A stretch of 64,000 nucleotides of DNA from Jaapia argillacea MUCL 33604 (taxonomy: Eukaryota; Basidiomycota; Agaricomycetes; Jaapiales; Jaapiaceae), in NCBI GenBank assembly GCA_000697665.1, contig KL197746.1:159628-223627 (forward strand), written 5' to 3'. Each line of letters opens with the position of its first letter. The first letter of the stretch is position 1. The position numbers and the translations under genes were made by a program. The notes under the pieces were generated by a model. It did not search any database. It had not been told where the DNA came from and saw only the letters and a program-made list of their open reading frames with translations. Positions 12,097-23,901 of the stretch are shown piece by piece.

Positions 12097-15000
12097 ATGG
12101 ATGCACAAGCCTGCGGTTGCACTCGCCATTGTACGGCAATCCTATCCGAGCGTCAACGCCGCCGCCATCATGAAATAGCCGCGCGAATGCAACTGAATGA
12201 ATCTGATGGGGAGGACTCCAACTGGGATGAGCATGATTTACGATCAAACTCCCCCGAGACTTTCCCAATCGACGAGAGAGGGGGGAGAATGGACATTGAT
12301 GAGCTACCTCATGATTCATCTCCAGTTGCAAGCTCACCCACTCATGATGCCAATGTCAAGCCTGTAGACTGCAGCCAAGATGGTGCTGCAAATTCGAGTC
12401 AGGCCAAAAGAGTTTATCAGAACAGCACCAGTAGCAGTGGTGACGACTCAGAGAAGAAGTCTGCGATCGACGAAGAGAAATCCATGAGCGATGACTTGGA
12501 AAGTAGCGAAGAGGACCTGGATAGTGAGGGCGACAGGGAGGCTCTTCGTTGGGATGAGTTTGAAAGTTCAGAGAATGATTTGCGATATGATGAGGAAGAC
12601 GAGAGTGGCATAGATTTGGATGATCCTTCACTAGAAGAGATTATCGAGGAGATCGAGAGGAGAATCGGTCCCCAGCATGAGCAGGAGCTGCATCAGATCC
12701 GTGCGTAACTTCTTTGATTGTTTACACAGCTCGCAGACAGTAACAAGAATTGTCTCCAGGCCAATCGCTGCTAACAGAGGAGGATCGTGATAATATCCGA
12801 GCTTTCAAACTTCGTCTCACGAGCAACATGTCTCGCGCGGCGTTCAATCAGATGCGACACGCCTTCAGCCACAAGCTGAGCATCGACTCAGAATGGGTGA
12901 TCCTTCGTCGTCTTTCAGTCTTGGCTGGAGTCAAGCCTGAGTACTACCACTGCTGTGTCAATAGCTGCATCTGCTACACTAGACAATACACCGAACTTCA
13001 AGCATGCCCCATCTGCGACGAATCTCGCCTCACTTCCCGAGGTAAACCTCGCAGAGTGTTCTGCTACCTACCATTTATTCCCCGGTTTCAAGCCTACTTT
13101 CAGAACCCTCGCATGATTGAGAGGCTTCGCTATCGGACCGCCCGCCTCTCCCAAGTTGGAGTTATTGCCGATGTCTTTGATTCCGAGCACTACAACCGAC
13201 TCCTTAAACTGAAAGTAACAGTCGACGGGATGCAGAAACAACACCGCTACTTTTCGGACAATCGAGATATTGCTTTTGCCGTCTGCACAGATGGATACTT
13301 GTTATTCAATCGAAAGCGCAAGAGTGGTCCTTCGGCAACCCCCATTCTCCTCCAGAACTACAACCTCCCGTCAGAAATCCGGACACATCTTGAACACCTG
13401 ATCTGCATTGGCGTTATCCCCGGCCCTTGTGGGCCAAAGGACTTGGAATCTTTTATGGCTCCCTTCGATGATGAATGTGCTCGCTTTGCTCATGGAGTCG
13501 AAACCTATGATGCGCAGGAGAACGAGGTCTTTCTCCTCCATGGCTACGATCTTTTCGGTCAAGGAGATATTATTACAATCGAAAAGCTTTTAGGTCTCAA
13601 GGGGCATAATGGATTCGCACCATGTCGCTCCTGTGAGATCAAAGGCCATCGCAATATCCAAGGTGGTGGCACAAATTATTACTACCCCTTGCGTGCCCCA
13701 ATGGATGATCCAGACAATGCCAATGAGCCTCCACGAACTTGGGCTCCCATGGATCTCCCACTGCGCACCCACACTGGCTTTCTCAAACAGCTCGACGAGA
13801 TCAATACTGCACGTCAGACGTCAACAAAAAAATCAGCGAACGCATTGGCATTTCACTACGGCATCTGATGTACCCCCGCATTGAAGAGGGTTGGCTCGCT
13901 TGACTATGCGAGAAGCTTTCCCTGGGACTGGATGCATTTATTCCTTGAGAACAACGGCCCAAACCTTGTGGACCTCTGGACGGGTAGGTTCAAAGGCCTT
14001 GACACTGGGAGAGAGGAGTACGAGCTAGCACCTCACGTCTGGGAAGAGGTGGGCAGGGAGACAGCTGAGGCCGTGAAGGATATTCCATCCATCTTTGTTC
14101 GAGCCCTCAGCAACATCGCTACCGATCGTAGTGGTTTTACTGCTGAGTCGTGGGCTTTTTGGCTCATGTATCTGGCACCCATCCTTTTGGAAAATCGATT
14201 CTCGGATCCAAAGTATCACCAACATCTATGTGAGCTAGCAGAGATTATGAAGACGTGTGTCCAGTTTGAGATCACTGATGACGAGCTCGATGATCTCGAG
14301 AAACGTATCATCTCTTGGGTAGAGGATTATGAACGGTGAGAATCAATGATAGTCTGGGGTATACTATTTACTGAAGATTTACAATCCAGATATTATTATC
14401 AATACGAGGAGAATCGCCTGTCGACCTGTCCACTAGTTGTTCATGGTCTGCTCCATGTTGTCCAGGATATTCGCTATTGTGGGCCTGTGTGGACAACATG
14501 GACTTTCTGGATGGAACGATTTTGTGGATATATGAAGTCTGCCCTCAAATCTCGCAGCCAACCTTGGGCAAATCTCAACCAGAGAGTCAAGCACCTAGCC
14601 ATCATTGGCCAACTTGGAGCCCAATTCGATATCGAGGATGAATTATCATCACGGACTTGGAGGGCTCTAGACTACATCTCTGCTCATGAAAAAATCTATG
14701 ATGATTGTGAGTCTTGACCATCATAGTCACTATATTGCCCTCATAAACACCCACAGACCCCACAAGCATCCTATGCACTCCACACTGACCAGCCTTTGTA
14801 TTGAGCGATGATCTACATAAACGTATTGCTGGATACCTATCTGTCATTGTGGGTAAAAGTCGCAAGCACATTCAAGCAAACCTACCACCTACAATGCCAA
14901 CATGGGGCAAAGTCAGGATCGCCGGAGGAGACGCAATCCGTAGTGCATCGGCATCTCGTCGAGGAGCTGCCTCTGAGCGAGACTCCTCATTTGTGCGGGT

Positions 15001-15358
15001 GAGCACCACCTGGGTGACAACCTTCATTATATTCTAAAGACTCCATCAGTATGAGATCATCGTCATCGATGACTATGGACGAGAAGTCCGAACAGTTTTC
15101 TACAGGCAGCTGGAGTGCATACTGGTATGTGCCCTCCCAAACGAGAGGTTTTGGGGAAAGGTGGGAGGGAAGACCCTTTTGCTAGCCCTGATCCATCCTT
15201 GCAACACGCAGGGCAGGGATGCAACGAAAGGGATTGTGATGTACTCCCAAACTACGGCCCCAATCGTCACAGACTTACGAGTGATCTGTGCCGTGGTTGG
15301 GAGATTGAGAACAAGAAATCGTTGGGGAATCGTTGATCGAAGCCAAACAGGGGCTTGA
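12097..15358 (+). pseudogene. tnp2: tnp2-type CACTA transposase (Transposase_21 family) with one in-frame stop
   Basis: Exons 12097-12700, 12760-14335, 14390-14706, 14793-14998 and 15050-15358 join in frame to 1004 codons. The N-terminus has a Cys/His cluster (ACGCTRHC), followed by a long Ser/Asp/Glu-rich stretch. Exon 2 is the tnp2 core: CxxC pairs (YYHCCVNSCICY, CPICDE), the DGYLLFNRK motif, PGPCGPKDLESF, and GHNGFAPCRSC. The C-terminus has the IDDYGREVRTVFYRQL and VVGRLRTRNRWGIVDRS blocks usual in basidiomycete elements. Every junction keeps frame, but codon 571 (13866-13868) is TGA between HYGI and CTPALKRVGSLDYA, with intact coding on both sides. A C-to-T change of an arginine CGA would explain it. 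A sequencing error is possible. The fungal family is known to catalyse cut-and-paste transposition. Confidence 0.85.
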
Positions 15359-17900
15359 ACGATATTCCTTAATGAGGATGAAGACGTTGAGGGGGACGGC
15401 TTGGAAGGGTAGTGATCACGGTGGTGGATGGATGGTGCAGTGCGTTGTATGGGTACTGCCAGCTGAGGCTATCTATACGGTGCACAGCATCAGTGCTGCT
15501 GATGAAATAATCCTCTAGACACCACCGTTCATCCCCAGCCCGTGGTCCCAGGGTCGAGTCCACGCTCTTGGGATGACAGCAGCGTTGGAACAGGGTTGAA
15601 TGGCTTACATACCGTGTGTCCAGCGGAAGCCAAAGCCAAGGGCTGATCTCATCCTGGCTGTAGATTTGTTGACGAGTCACAATTGAACTTGTCCCTCGCG
15701 AGTTGGAGTGGTTTTCTGCAGGGGGAATGCGTGTGAATTTGGACTTCGGCGCATTTGTGTCACGTCAATGCGTCTGTGGCGCAGCCGTTGATATCTGTTC
15801 GGGGTTTGAACTCAATTTAAACTCAGTCTGCTCCTCCCCACAGCATTGTCATTGCCCTTGTCCGACTTGTCACTGCACACCCCATCATTGCTGCCCAAAA
15901 AAACACTTCTCATCCTTGTCAAAGTGTCGTGGAGAGTCTCATTTGTGTACCCATCACAAAAAAACCGGCCCTTACGACTATCGGTTTGATTGTCGTCGCC
16001 CTTGTTGGTAGGCTCCACTCTTATTGCTCATAATTAAGACTCACACACTAACCCAAGGTTTGAAGGAACACTCATTGCTCATGCTACTGAGAACGTCATC
16101 CAGATAGGCACAAAGTTCTTGTATGACAATGTTCCTGTCGTACAGGATAGTTGGGCTCAAAGCAATGCGCATATAGCCTGCTTGGATGGAGGCACCACCT
16201 TCTCATGATGTTTTCGTGAGTCGTTCGTCCACTCGCTAACTTTACCTGGTTTGTCATGCTCAACGAAATTCCACTCAGCCTGGGCACTCGTGCTACAACG
16301 CCCCACTTGCTGCCCCTCATCCACCCATTACCCCTCCGGCCATCGTGTATGCAACCCTTACACCACCACGGTCACAACGTACACGCTCCGCCGCCCAACG
16401 CACTACCCACGCACCCACCCTATATGCGCTTCCGTAACCCCACTGCTCCCCGTGAACTGCCGCTAACCCACACCCTATGGCTACCCTACCCGCGACCAAT
16501 GCTTCATATGTTGTTGCGCCAGCGAATTTGCCCCCCGCACCTGCAACCAAATTTGACCCTCTGGCATTCGGTGCCAATGTCAAAGCGATCATGAGTCACG
16601 CAAGGTGGGTTGTATTTCAATGTTGTTGACCCTTGAAATTTATCATCGTCACCGCAGGTTACGGAGACTTTTCGGACCACTCCCAGCCCAGCATACAATC
16701 ACAAATACGGATCTATTGGTGCCCCACCCCAGGCCCAAATAGTGCACGACCATGAGCGAGACGTGAGCGAGGCTCAACCGAAGACTAGCGGCGGTGAACC
16801 ATGGGCCAGGGGTCCTATAGACATACAGGTCACTTGAGCTCCCAACGAGAAGGTTGTCGCCCTCTCCCCGTTACCTGCTCCCTCCCGTTATACGCCATAT
16901 GCCACACGCTACCCCCACGCTATATGCTACTACCACCCCACTCACCACCGCGGCCTCCATACGCTCCCCTCTGTGCCCCACGCAACCACCCCGCTCATTC
17001 CCGTTCTGTCTACGTCTACCCTCTACGCTTCACGCCACCCTACACGTTCCGAAACGCCAAAACTCCCGCAAGGGATGAAGCTGGCATCGTGATGTACGGC
17101 ATCAACGACAACGACGCCCGCGATGACGCTGAGGCGAAGGCAACCAGCTGTCCGAATGAAGTATAGCATTCCCACCACGGTTGGACGATATCACGTGTGG
17201 TATCTGCAAACCATGGTGGGAATACCACGCTGTGCTTCGCTATGGCTGCTTACCATGGCCGTCCATAGGCCCCTCGCCCCAACTCGACTGCCATCAGTCA
17301 TTGTTACCCTGTCATGTGAGGTCATAACCCTTCTCGGATCGTCTTCCGCAAGCATGTGATACTTACCACATGGCATGCAGGACTCAATACCCGGAAGGGT
17401 CGAAATTCACGACGGGTCTTAATCTTCGTCTTGAAAATCAGGCCCTCCTTGCACGCACATTAATGTCACTCGAGTTTCCTCAAGCGAAACAGGTCTGTTC
17501 ATCTGTATTCCTCACGTGACTCTTGCTCAAAGGTTTCCATATTTCATCCCTGTCTCAGCGAAGTTGAATTGTATCGTGCCAGATCTCACCGAAAGCGAGA
17601 CTCCACTCAAGTTCGGTCATGTCCTTATGATCGTCGATTCGTCTTCGGAGCCCGAGGTTTGTGAACTCCTCCAGATATTGAGCCCTAACCTAACCAGCTC
17701 CAAACTCTAAGGTTCTTGTATCTGTTGTCCTGCGGCCTTCCTCCCGACACTCCAATATGGTGATGTTCCCTCTCCCCGCTCGGTGATTGGATTGCTTGGG
17801 TGAAACTGGATGGCGTCATGTACGGCCCATGTAATGGACTCATTGTACTTGAAAATAGTGTGCTTTCTTCAATTTAATCGACTGTCTAATCCTCCGAGAG
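15359..17900. other. right arm of the CACTA element; no gene supported
   Basis: Between the tnp2 stop and the right subterminal repeats I see no gene. From about 15.8 to 17.06 kb the plus strand is strikingly C-rich (repeated CCCAC, CACCC and similar), which produces long proline/histidine-rich frames that look compositional rather than coding. Confidence 0.5.
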
Positions 17901-18190
17901 AAGAAGTGTCAGGGCTACTAACGAGGAGTGATGATAACACTTCAAAATGAGCCCCGGACGCTATTCAATTTGAGTGCTCAGGACGCTACAAAGAAATAAC
18001 ATCGTCGTTCTTTTTAGAGGGATGCCTTCACTCAAAAACAGTGCCACCCCCTCAAAAAGAAGCGCCGTCTGCTCTGGATGTTAAATAGCAATCATGTCCG
18101 GTCCAGAGCACACGGCACTCGTCAGAAAAGTGTCCAAGGCACTTGTCGTATGAGTGCTACGGGCACTCGTGGGCACTCCTTTTGAGAGTG
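17900..18190. repeat. right subterminal repeat array of the CACTA element
   Basis: Dense AGTG/CACT motifs, several palindromic: AGTGTCCAAGGCACT at 18129-18143 and AGTGCTACGGGCACT at 18153-18167. AGTGTCAGGGC at 17905 repeats the left-arm motif at 8625. In CACTA elements such arrays bind the accessory protein. That role is inferred here. Confidence 0.7.
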
Positions 18191-19855
18191 GTGGACACTG
18201 GTTTCGGTGAGCTTCTGTCACTCTTTTTCAGTTGACTTACTTCCCATAGTGGATTAAGTGTTGGCTCGAGTCCGGTTTGTCGATGCGATTCTGGGGAATG
18301 GATGTAGGGCAGATCCACTACGGGTGTGCCCATATCCCCAAGGTGTTGAATGGAATAGCGTGGGGGATTGAGTCAGACATTGCGGTGGGTGGAATGGTGT
18401 GGCAGAATCCAGGGGAATATGTGTCGTGGTCTGAGCATCCAGGAGGCCAAAGTGGTCCTCGCCTCGATAGTCTATCCACGGAATACAGTATCCCCAAGCA
18501 GTTTACACAGCGATTGGTCGGTTGGGGTGGTGTCATCCACGTGTCTGGCCATTGCCGTCAGCTCGGAGTTTGTGGCAAACTCGTCGGTCAACGTCGTCGT
18601 TGGTCTGCAAAGTGCGCCAACAATTGCTGGTGGTTTTGTCGAACGAAGTGATTCATATTCGAATGACGCAGGAAGGCCACGACTTTCGCAGACGGCTTGC
18701 GAATCAAACTGAAACTTGAACCACATAGCACCCATCGGACATCCACCAAGGAGCCTCTGATCCTATACCGTACCCCCTTGTATCGCTGTCACAACCACTA
18801 GGCCTCACTCGCCTGCGTCATATTGGCCCTCATTCGATACGCTGCCCGTCACTCGTAAATTCATTCCCCGTCGTTGGGTGGCATCCACCTCATACTCAAA
18901 CAGCCCCTGCTCCAGCCTGCTCCTCGTGACCGCCGTACACGTCTTTTCACAGACGACATGAATACCTACCACAACGATCTCGCCTCCTTCGGTTTCACAG
19001 GCCTGCTCTGTGGCTGGTATCCTTCCCACCCTTCTGAGTCATCGTTTTCGAACCAAATCATCCTATGCAATCGCTCCCTCCCACGACAACCTCTGTCATT
19101 CTCGAAGTCCAGACCAGCTTTCCCAATCAGTTATGGATCCCCCCAAGCTCTCGACCAAAACTACTCTCAATGTACCCGCCCCAAGTCCCCAAAGAAGAAA
19201 GCCAAGCCGGCTCCGATCGCTTGACGCGGAGGAATAGGCATTTCGGCAGTCTCAGTCTGGCGATTTCTCAAACCAACGCCTTCGCATTCTTACCCTCGAA
19301 TGACGCCCCACCTCAATATTTACATCACTCGTCGATGAACGATTGGCGAGTCCACTCACATGGATAAGTACTGCTGTCCATTACTACCCCGCCTCCACCC
19401 GTTTTGCTGACTGGAAACCGGAATGGCGCTTCTATTGCATCCCCTTGGCTCTCGACCATTCCTAAGTACATCGCAAACCCTCCCTCCCACGAGACAATGT
19501 ATCAAATCTCAATGCTGATCCCATTGTCGTTGTGGATTTTGAAGGATGGTCGATCGGTTAACGGGCTCGCGACTGACCTCTGATGTGTTGTCATCATTGC
19601 CACTTACTCTACCTCTTGATATTCGTTTCGACATTCTCATCTCCCAGGGTAATTTTCAGATCTACAGGAGTCGGCCTCGAATCAAATAGGGAATTGTTGG
19701 GCATCTCTTGTCCCACGTCCCGCGTCCCGGCTGAGGAGGTCGAGTTACGGCTCTTTGCAGGTTGAGGAAGGTTGATATGTCTCTCGGTGCTTACGCATGG
19801 CTGGGTCTCGAGCTTGAAAGTTCTGAACTCAAGGAAATATCGCTCTAAGTTTTAA
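18191..19855. other. no gene supported between CACTA element and block 2
   Basis: Open frames on both strands (for example minus 18472-18735 and plus 18874-19367) show no recognisable domain or paralogue. The plus strand is again C-rich from about 18.73 to 19.5 kb. The stretch may be older transposon debris, but I cannot show it. Confidence 0.35.
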
Positions 19856-20121
19856 TTACATATAATATCCCTTGTCGAATTGAATCATTATCCCTATGCC
19901 AACATCGGAGTGACATCTGCCCTTTGTTTGGAGTTTGTTGCCACTGCTATCTGCTGGTCTCCTCCCACCACTTACTATGTCTGCAAAGTACTTCCTGGCA
20001 GGGCCTGCTTGCTGATCATATCCATTCCGGAGCTTCACACTCCTCCAAAGTGAAAGCATTTGTGAATCTGTGTTGCCCACTAATGAAACAAAACCAGATT
20101 GTATCAGTTCCAAAGCAAGGC

Positions 20122-22625
20122 CTAGAAAACAAAGACAGCCAACCGATTATACCAATATACCTCTGCCAGCTGACCATTAAAGCTATAGCCAGTCAAGATA
20201 TGCAACTCTTCCTTCTGGAGGGATGCCCATTCCTCTGGAACAACAAGGTCACTTCCTATTGCAAATATGCCAACTTCTCCACGAATATGGTTTGGAATGC
20301 CAGCAACAAATCTGCCTCTACCATGGCCATCCCTAGCCACTCTCACAGGATGGTTTTTCTGCCCATTAAATTTAGAGATGGGAGTCCAATGTATAGAGCT
20401 CCTGTGACCTAGGAGTAACTCCATTGATGGCTGCAAACCTGAGCCTAACAGTCCGATATAATCCCCATCATATGGAGAGTGACTAATCATTACCTAGGTT
20501 CATGTGTATTAATACAATTCAAAAGGCATAGACTGTGACCTACATTTGAACTTGCAGATTGAAGTTGAGAACTGGTATTGGATCCACGGTATATACCAGT
20601 ACACCATTGGCTGAGATTTTCAGTTTTGAAGAGGGAGAGCAAGGGGGGAGTGGGCCTCGAGGACAGGATCTCATGAAGAGTGGCAATATGATCAGCCTCG
20701 ACATCTGAGGTGGTTGCAAACTTTTTGAGAAGATGGGTGAGTGTCTCATGACATTCAACATCGTGGCTTGAAATTCGAGAAATATCTGCATTAGAACATT
20801 CACCACTGATCGAGATGCTGAGCATACTGCAAGATAATGTGTTCAACAGAAGAAAACGGACTCACTGGAGGACGAGGGCTAGGAGATGGCGATATAGTTG
20901 TGCTCGTGATGAAGATGGAATAGATCGGAAAGGAATGTTACCTAAGTCGGAGGGGGGAACACCAGAAAGATTCCAATGATGACAAAAAGCATGCCAGATT
21001 TCCTGTGATGGTGAGGCAATGTCTCGCAACATGGAAAATGTCTCAGCACTGATGGACGAATGGTCAAGATGGGCTGAGTGAGAAAGTATCTGTCGTAGAC
21101 AAGTAAGGTTGGGCTTGCTTGTAGGACGATTCGGTTTGTATTCGCGGTGCAGGCGACTGAGAATGTGATCAACAAATTCAGCTGGTTCCGGTATGCCTGT
21201 TAGGGATAAAGACACTAGATATGTCAGAGGAAACTCACAACTGTCGCCATGAGTTTTCTGTTGAAGAAGACAGAAAAACAGTGACACTACAGCATCATTG
21301 GTGAAAGAATGAAAGGAACGCCCCAGCAACTGGTCTATTAAGCTACGGAATGTGGCAGAGCACAAGGGATCTGCTGATAGAGCAAGATCCACCCATTTAA
21401 CTAGGATTGTCCAGGATAATTTGGGTTGGAGAATGTCGGTATTATCGGTACAAAATATATCAGACATGTCTAGGATCAGATAATGAGCAACCAGGATTTG
21501 TGTTTCTGGATTTCTGGGATGGAGCCAATGTCAATGAATACCAAGGTAATGTTGGGATGTACAGGATAAGTACATACAAAGAGAGCTCTAGAAGGTTTGA
21601 CAGGAGCGGACGGCTATGAGCGGACAGATCACATTTGTTTTCCCAACTTTTCTCAACCACCGAATGAAACTCCTTGATTACAGGAAGAGCCGTCAAATCT
21701 GAGAACATCACCAGTGCTCGCCTTGATGATGCAAGCAGTAATGATTTGTCTCGGTCGTCTTTACGGCGCAACAACTGCTGCAAGCACATGGCCTCGAGAG
21801 CTTTCGGGGCACCGAGCTGAACCAAGTGGGAGAGGATACCCGGATTGCAACACGCAAGGGTGGTAACATAGTAGGTGGCGAGAAGCTGGTTGCCTGATTT
21901 GTCGGATCTGGTCACCGTCAGTAATGGGTGAGTGGCAACGGGAGAAGTACACACCGAAGATCGGTTATCAACCTTTGACAGGAGTTAATGAATACCCAAT
22001 CCTCGCACATTTCGACCCATCGCCACCGATGAGATTTACTGAAAACATCTACCAGCAGCTGGTCTAAAGGTGGAGGGCGTCGGAGGAATTTGCTAGAATG
22101 AACTGGACCATCGAGCCATTCATAGCGTGGATGCAAAGCGCGATCGAAAGCTACAAGGCAACGATCCATGGCAGTGTTGGGTCCATTCCCAAATCGTTCA
22201 GAGATGCTGCTCAGAGCATTCTCTAAACGGCGTCCCATAATCGTTAGCGCTTTGTCCAAGGTACGTCCTGGACTGGGTTGGTCAGATACGAAGCTACTGC
22301 CGGCGTCGGTGATGGAGTGGGTTAAATTGAGGTGGTTCACCACATCGAGGATGTCCTCGTCGTCGAATTCAGCAGCTACACGGAAGCGATCCATGGCAGC
22401 GTTGGGTTCATTCCCAAATCGTTCAGAGATGCCATTCAGAGTGCTCTCCAAACGGCGCCCCATCGAGGATATAACATTGTCCAGGGTACGTCCTGGACCG
22501 GGCTGGTTAGAGATGAAGCTACTGTCGTCGTCGGTGATGGAGTAGGTTTCATTGAGGTGGTCCATCACATTGAGGATGTCATCGTCGTCAAGTTCGAGGA
22601 AGATTCGGGGTTCTTGAGAGGGCAT
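20122..22625 (-). CDS. family 1 copy B, intact five-exon uncharacterised protein
   Basis: Best copy of family 1. Exons on the minus strand: 22625-21953, 21893-21578, 21513-20866, 20826-20544 (an alternative GC donor would end it at 20556) and 20493-20122. All joins keep frame and give about 763 aa. Exon 1 holds two tandem copies of a unit of about 85 residues (acidic segment, SSFIS/VSDQPxPGRTLD, MGRRLE, ISERFGN, AMDR), then a tryptophan-rich segment. Exons 2-3 are leucine-rich and helical, possibly repeat-like. Exon 5 ends in a conserved block with IFAIGSDLVVPEEWAS and VYWYNRLAVFVF. No signal peptide or known domain recognised. Conservation of the last exon in copy C supports a real C-terminus. 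Function unknown. Confidence 0.7.
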
Positions 22626-22811
22626 GATGGTGGTTCAGAGTAGAGATGTGGAAAGCTAGGCAAGCACTGAAGGACTGGGGGTGAACATGGTGCAGAGCAT
22701 AAGCTGTGCACACCAATGCCACGAGGCTGACAAGCTGTGACCGTTAAGCGCTCGAGTTCGAGGCCCTGAGGCCTCTCATACCGGTCCATGTTAATGATAG
22801 ATACCCATATA

Positions 22812-23200
22812 CAGTTGATTTGCTCGTAATGCACATGAAACTGTAGTATTGAATAATGCATACGCATATAGGGTGGTTATGCATTACCAGAACCCAAAAT
22901 GGGTATGAATCCAGACAAAAGTTTATGAAAAGTTGTAAATAAGTATTGATAACCGGTTGGATAAGTCAGAGTCCAGCTTCTGACAGACTTATTTGTGCTC
23001 AAAATAACCCCTAAATTGCGGGTTGGATGCCTGATAGGACCAACCGGAGATTGTTGGAGAGTGATGCATCCGAAATTGTCACTTTGCATCACCCATTGTC
23101 ACGTACTGTAACATTGTGTGACAGTATGTAACTGTATAATGCCTCGTAATGCATTAGAAAACCCTACCATGGACGTTATGCGTTACGAGCAAATCAACTG
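22812..23200. mobile_element. 389-bp MITE with Tc1/mariner-type ends
   Basis: Terminal inverted repeats begin CAGTTGATTTGCTCGTAA at 22812 and, on the other strand, at 23200. The first 18 bases are identical and the first 24 have two mismatches. Each end is flanked by TA (22810-22811 and 23201-23202), the target site duplication of Tc1/mariner transposons. There is no coding capacity. Block 1 lacks the insertion: the flanking sequence is nearly continuous around 1475-1490, which serves as an empty site. Confidence 0.88.
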
Positions 23201-23901
23201 TAGTACACATCGGCGATTGGATAGGGAGTGCACCAGTTTTGCGATTTGCCCGAATCAATCCATCGCCCTGATTTCAGAGACATGCGAAAACGAAAGTCCC
23301 TCCGAGTCGTCTTCCGATCCGCAAGTTGGTATCGTGAATGTACACGAGGTGTTCAGCGAAGTCCGGATCGCAAGAATGGAAATACGCCGTCCAACCTACG
23401 AGACCACTCGAGGCTCGCACACGTCTCCCTGTGAGGACAATCATGGTCTCGTAATATATCATTTCCCACCCTCCACTAGTTTGCGATCACAGGTATGCCT
23501 CGAGTCCACCAAAAGCGAGTCAAGTTGTCTCCGATCGCTTGACTTCGAAGTATACTGTAAACGGAGCCTCAGACAGGTGACATCGGAAACAGAAGTCCGC
23601 GCGGCCTCATTCCCCTCCGTAACTTCGAATTATGCACCTTCCCGACGCCTAAGTCACCCATGCTTGCTGGGCGAGACGATATCCGGCATCGTAGACGAAG
23701 ACGATCAGATGTGAGGTTCGATGTATTCATCGATCTTAAGGTAGGATCGTCGATGCGCAGGAGACAAACCTTGGAAATTGTTCTCTCGTTCTCGTCGGGG
23801 GGTGGGAGAATGGTCTTATCGCTCTAATCATCGGTCTAGATGGTGGGTGGAATCGACTGTCGATGGGCACATCGCTTGTAAGTACCGGGATTTAGGACAC
23901 C

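Larger units (their letters stand above)
8531..18190. mobile_element. CACTA (EnSpm-like) DNA transposon, about 9.7 kb
   Basis: The element encodes a tnp2-family transposase (plus strand) and a divergent accessory gene (minus strand). Both flanks are packed with short subterminal motifs of the form AGTG...CACT: near 8625, 8642 and 8665 on the left, and at 17905, 18129-18143 and 18153-18167 on the right. Tentative ends are CACTCTTTCTCTCAAAA at 8531 and the inverted counterpart TTTTGAGAGTG ending at 18190. The left end carries six extra bases relative to the right. Flanking triplets are GTT and GTG, so a 3-bp target duplication is imperfect and the exact ends are uncertain by some tens of bases. 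The transposase has an internal stop, so this copy may not be autonomous. Confidence 0.7.

Noticed and set aside
15530-15600. Possible tRNA-like T-arm (GGTCGAGTCC)
   Set aside because: I could not find matching acceptor, D and anticodon arms around it.
16256-17166. Proline/histidine-rich open frames on the plus strand
   Set aside because: They follow from the C-rich composition, overlap in several frames and lack any conserved motif or splice support.
18277-19367. Overlapping frames suspected to be retroelement remains
   Set aside because: I looked for reverse transcriptase, integrase and protease motifs and saw none in any frame.
21197-21238. Possible extra 42-nt intron (GTGAGT...AACAG) in family 1 copy B exon 3
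   Set aside because: It is a multiple of three and open, and copy C lacks the AG at the same place while keeping the frame, so reading through is simpler.
21500-21525. Apparent one-base frameshift of family 1 copies A and B relative to C
   Set aside because: The differing base lies inside the intron just before the CCCAG acceptor. After splicing all three copies are in frame (NPETQILVA).
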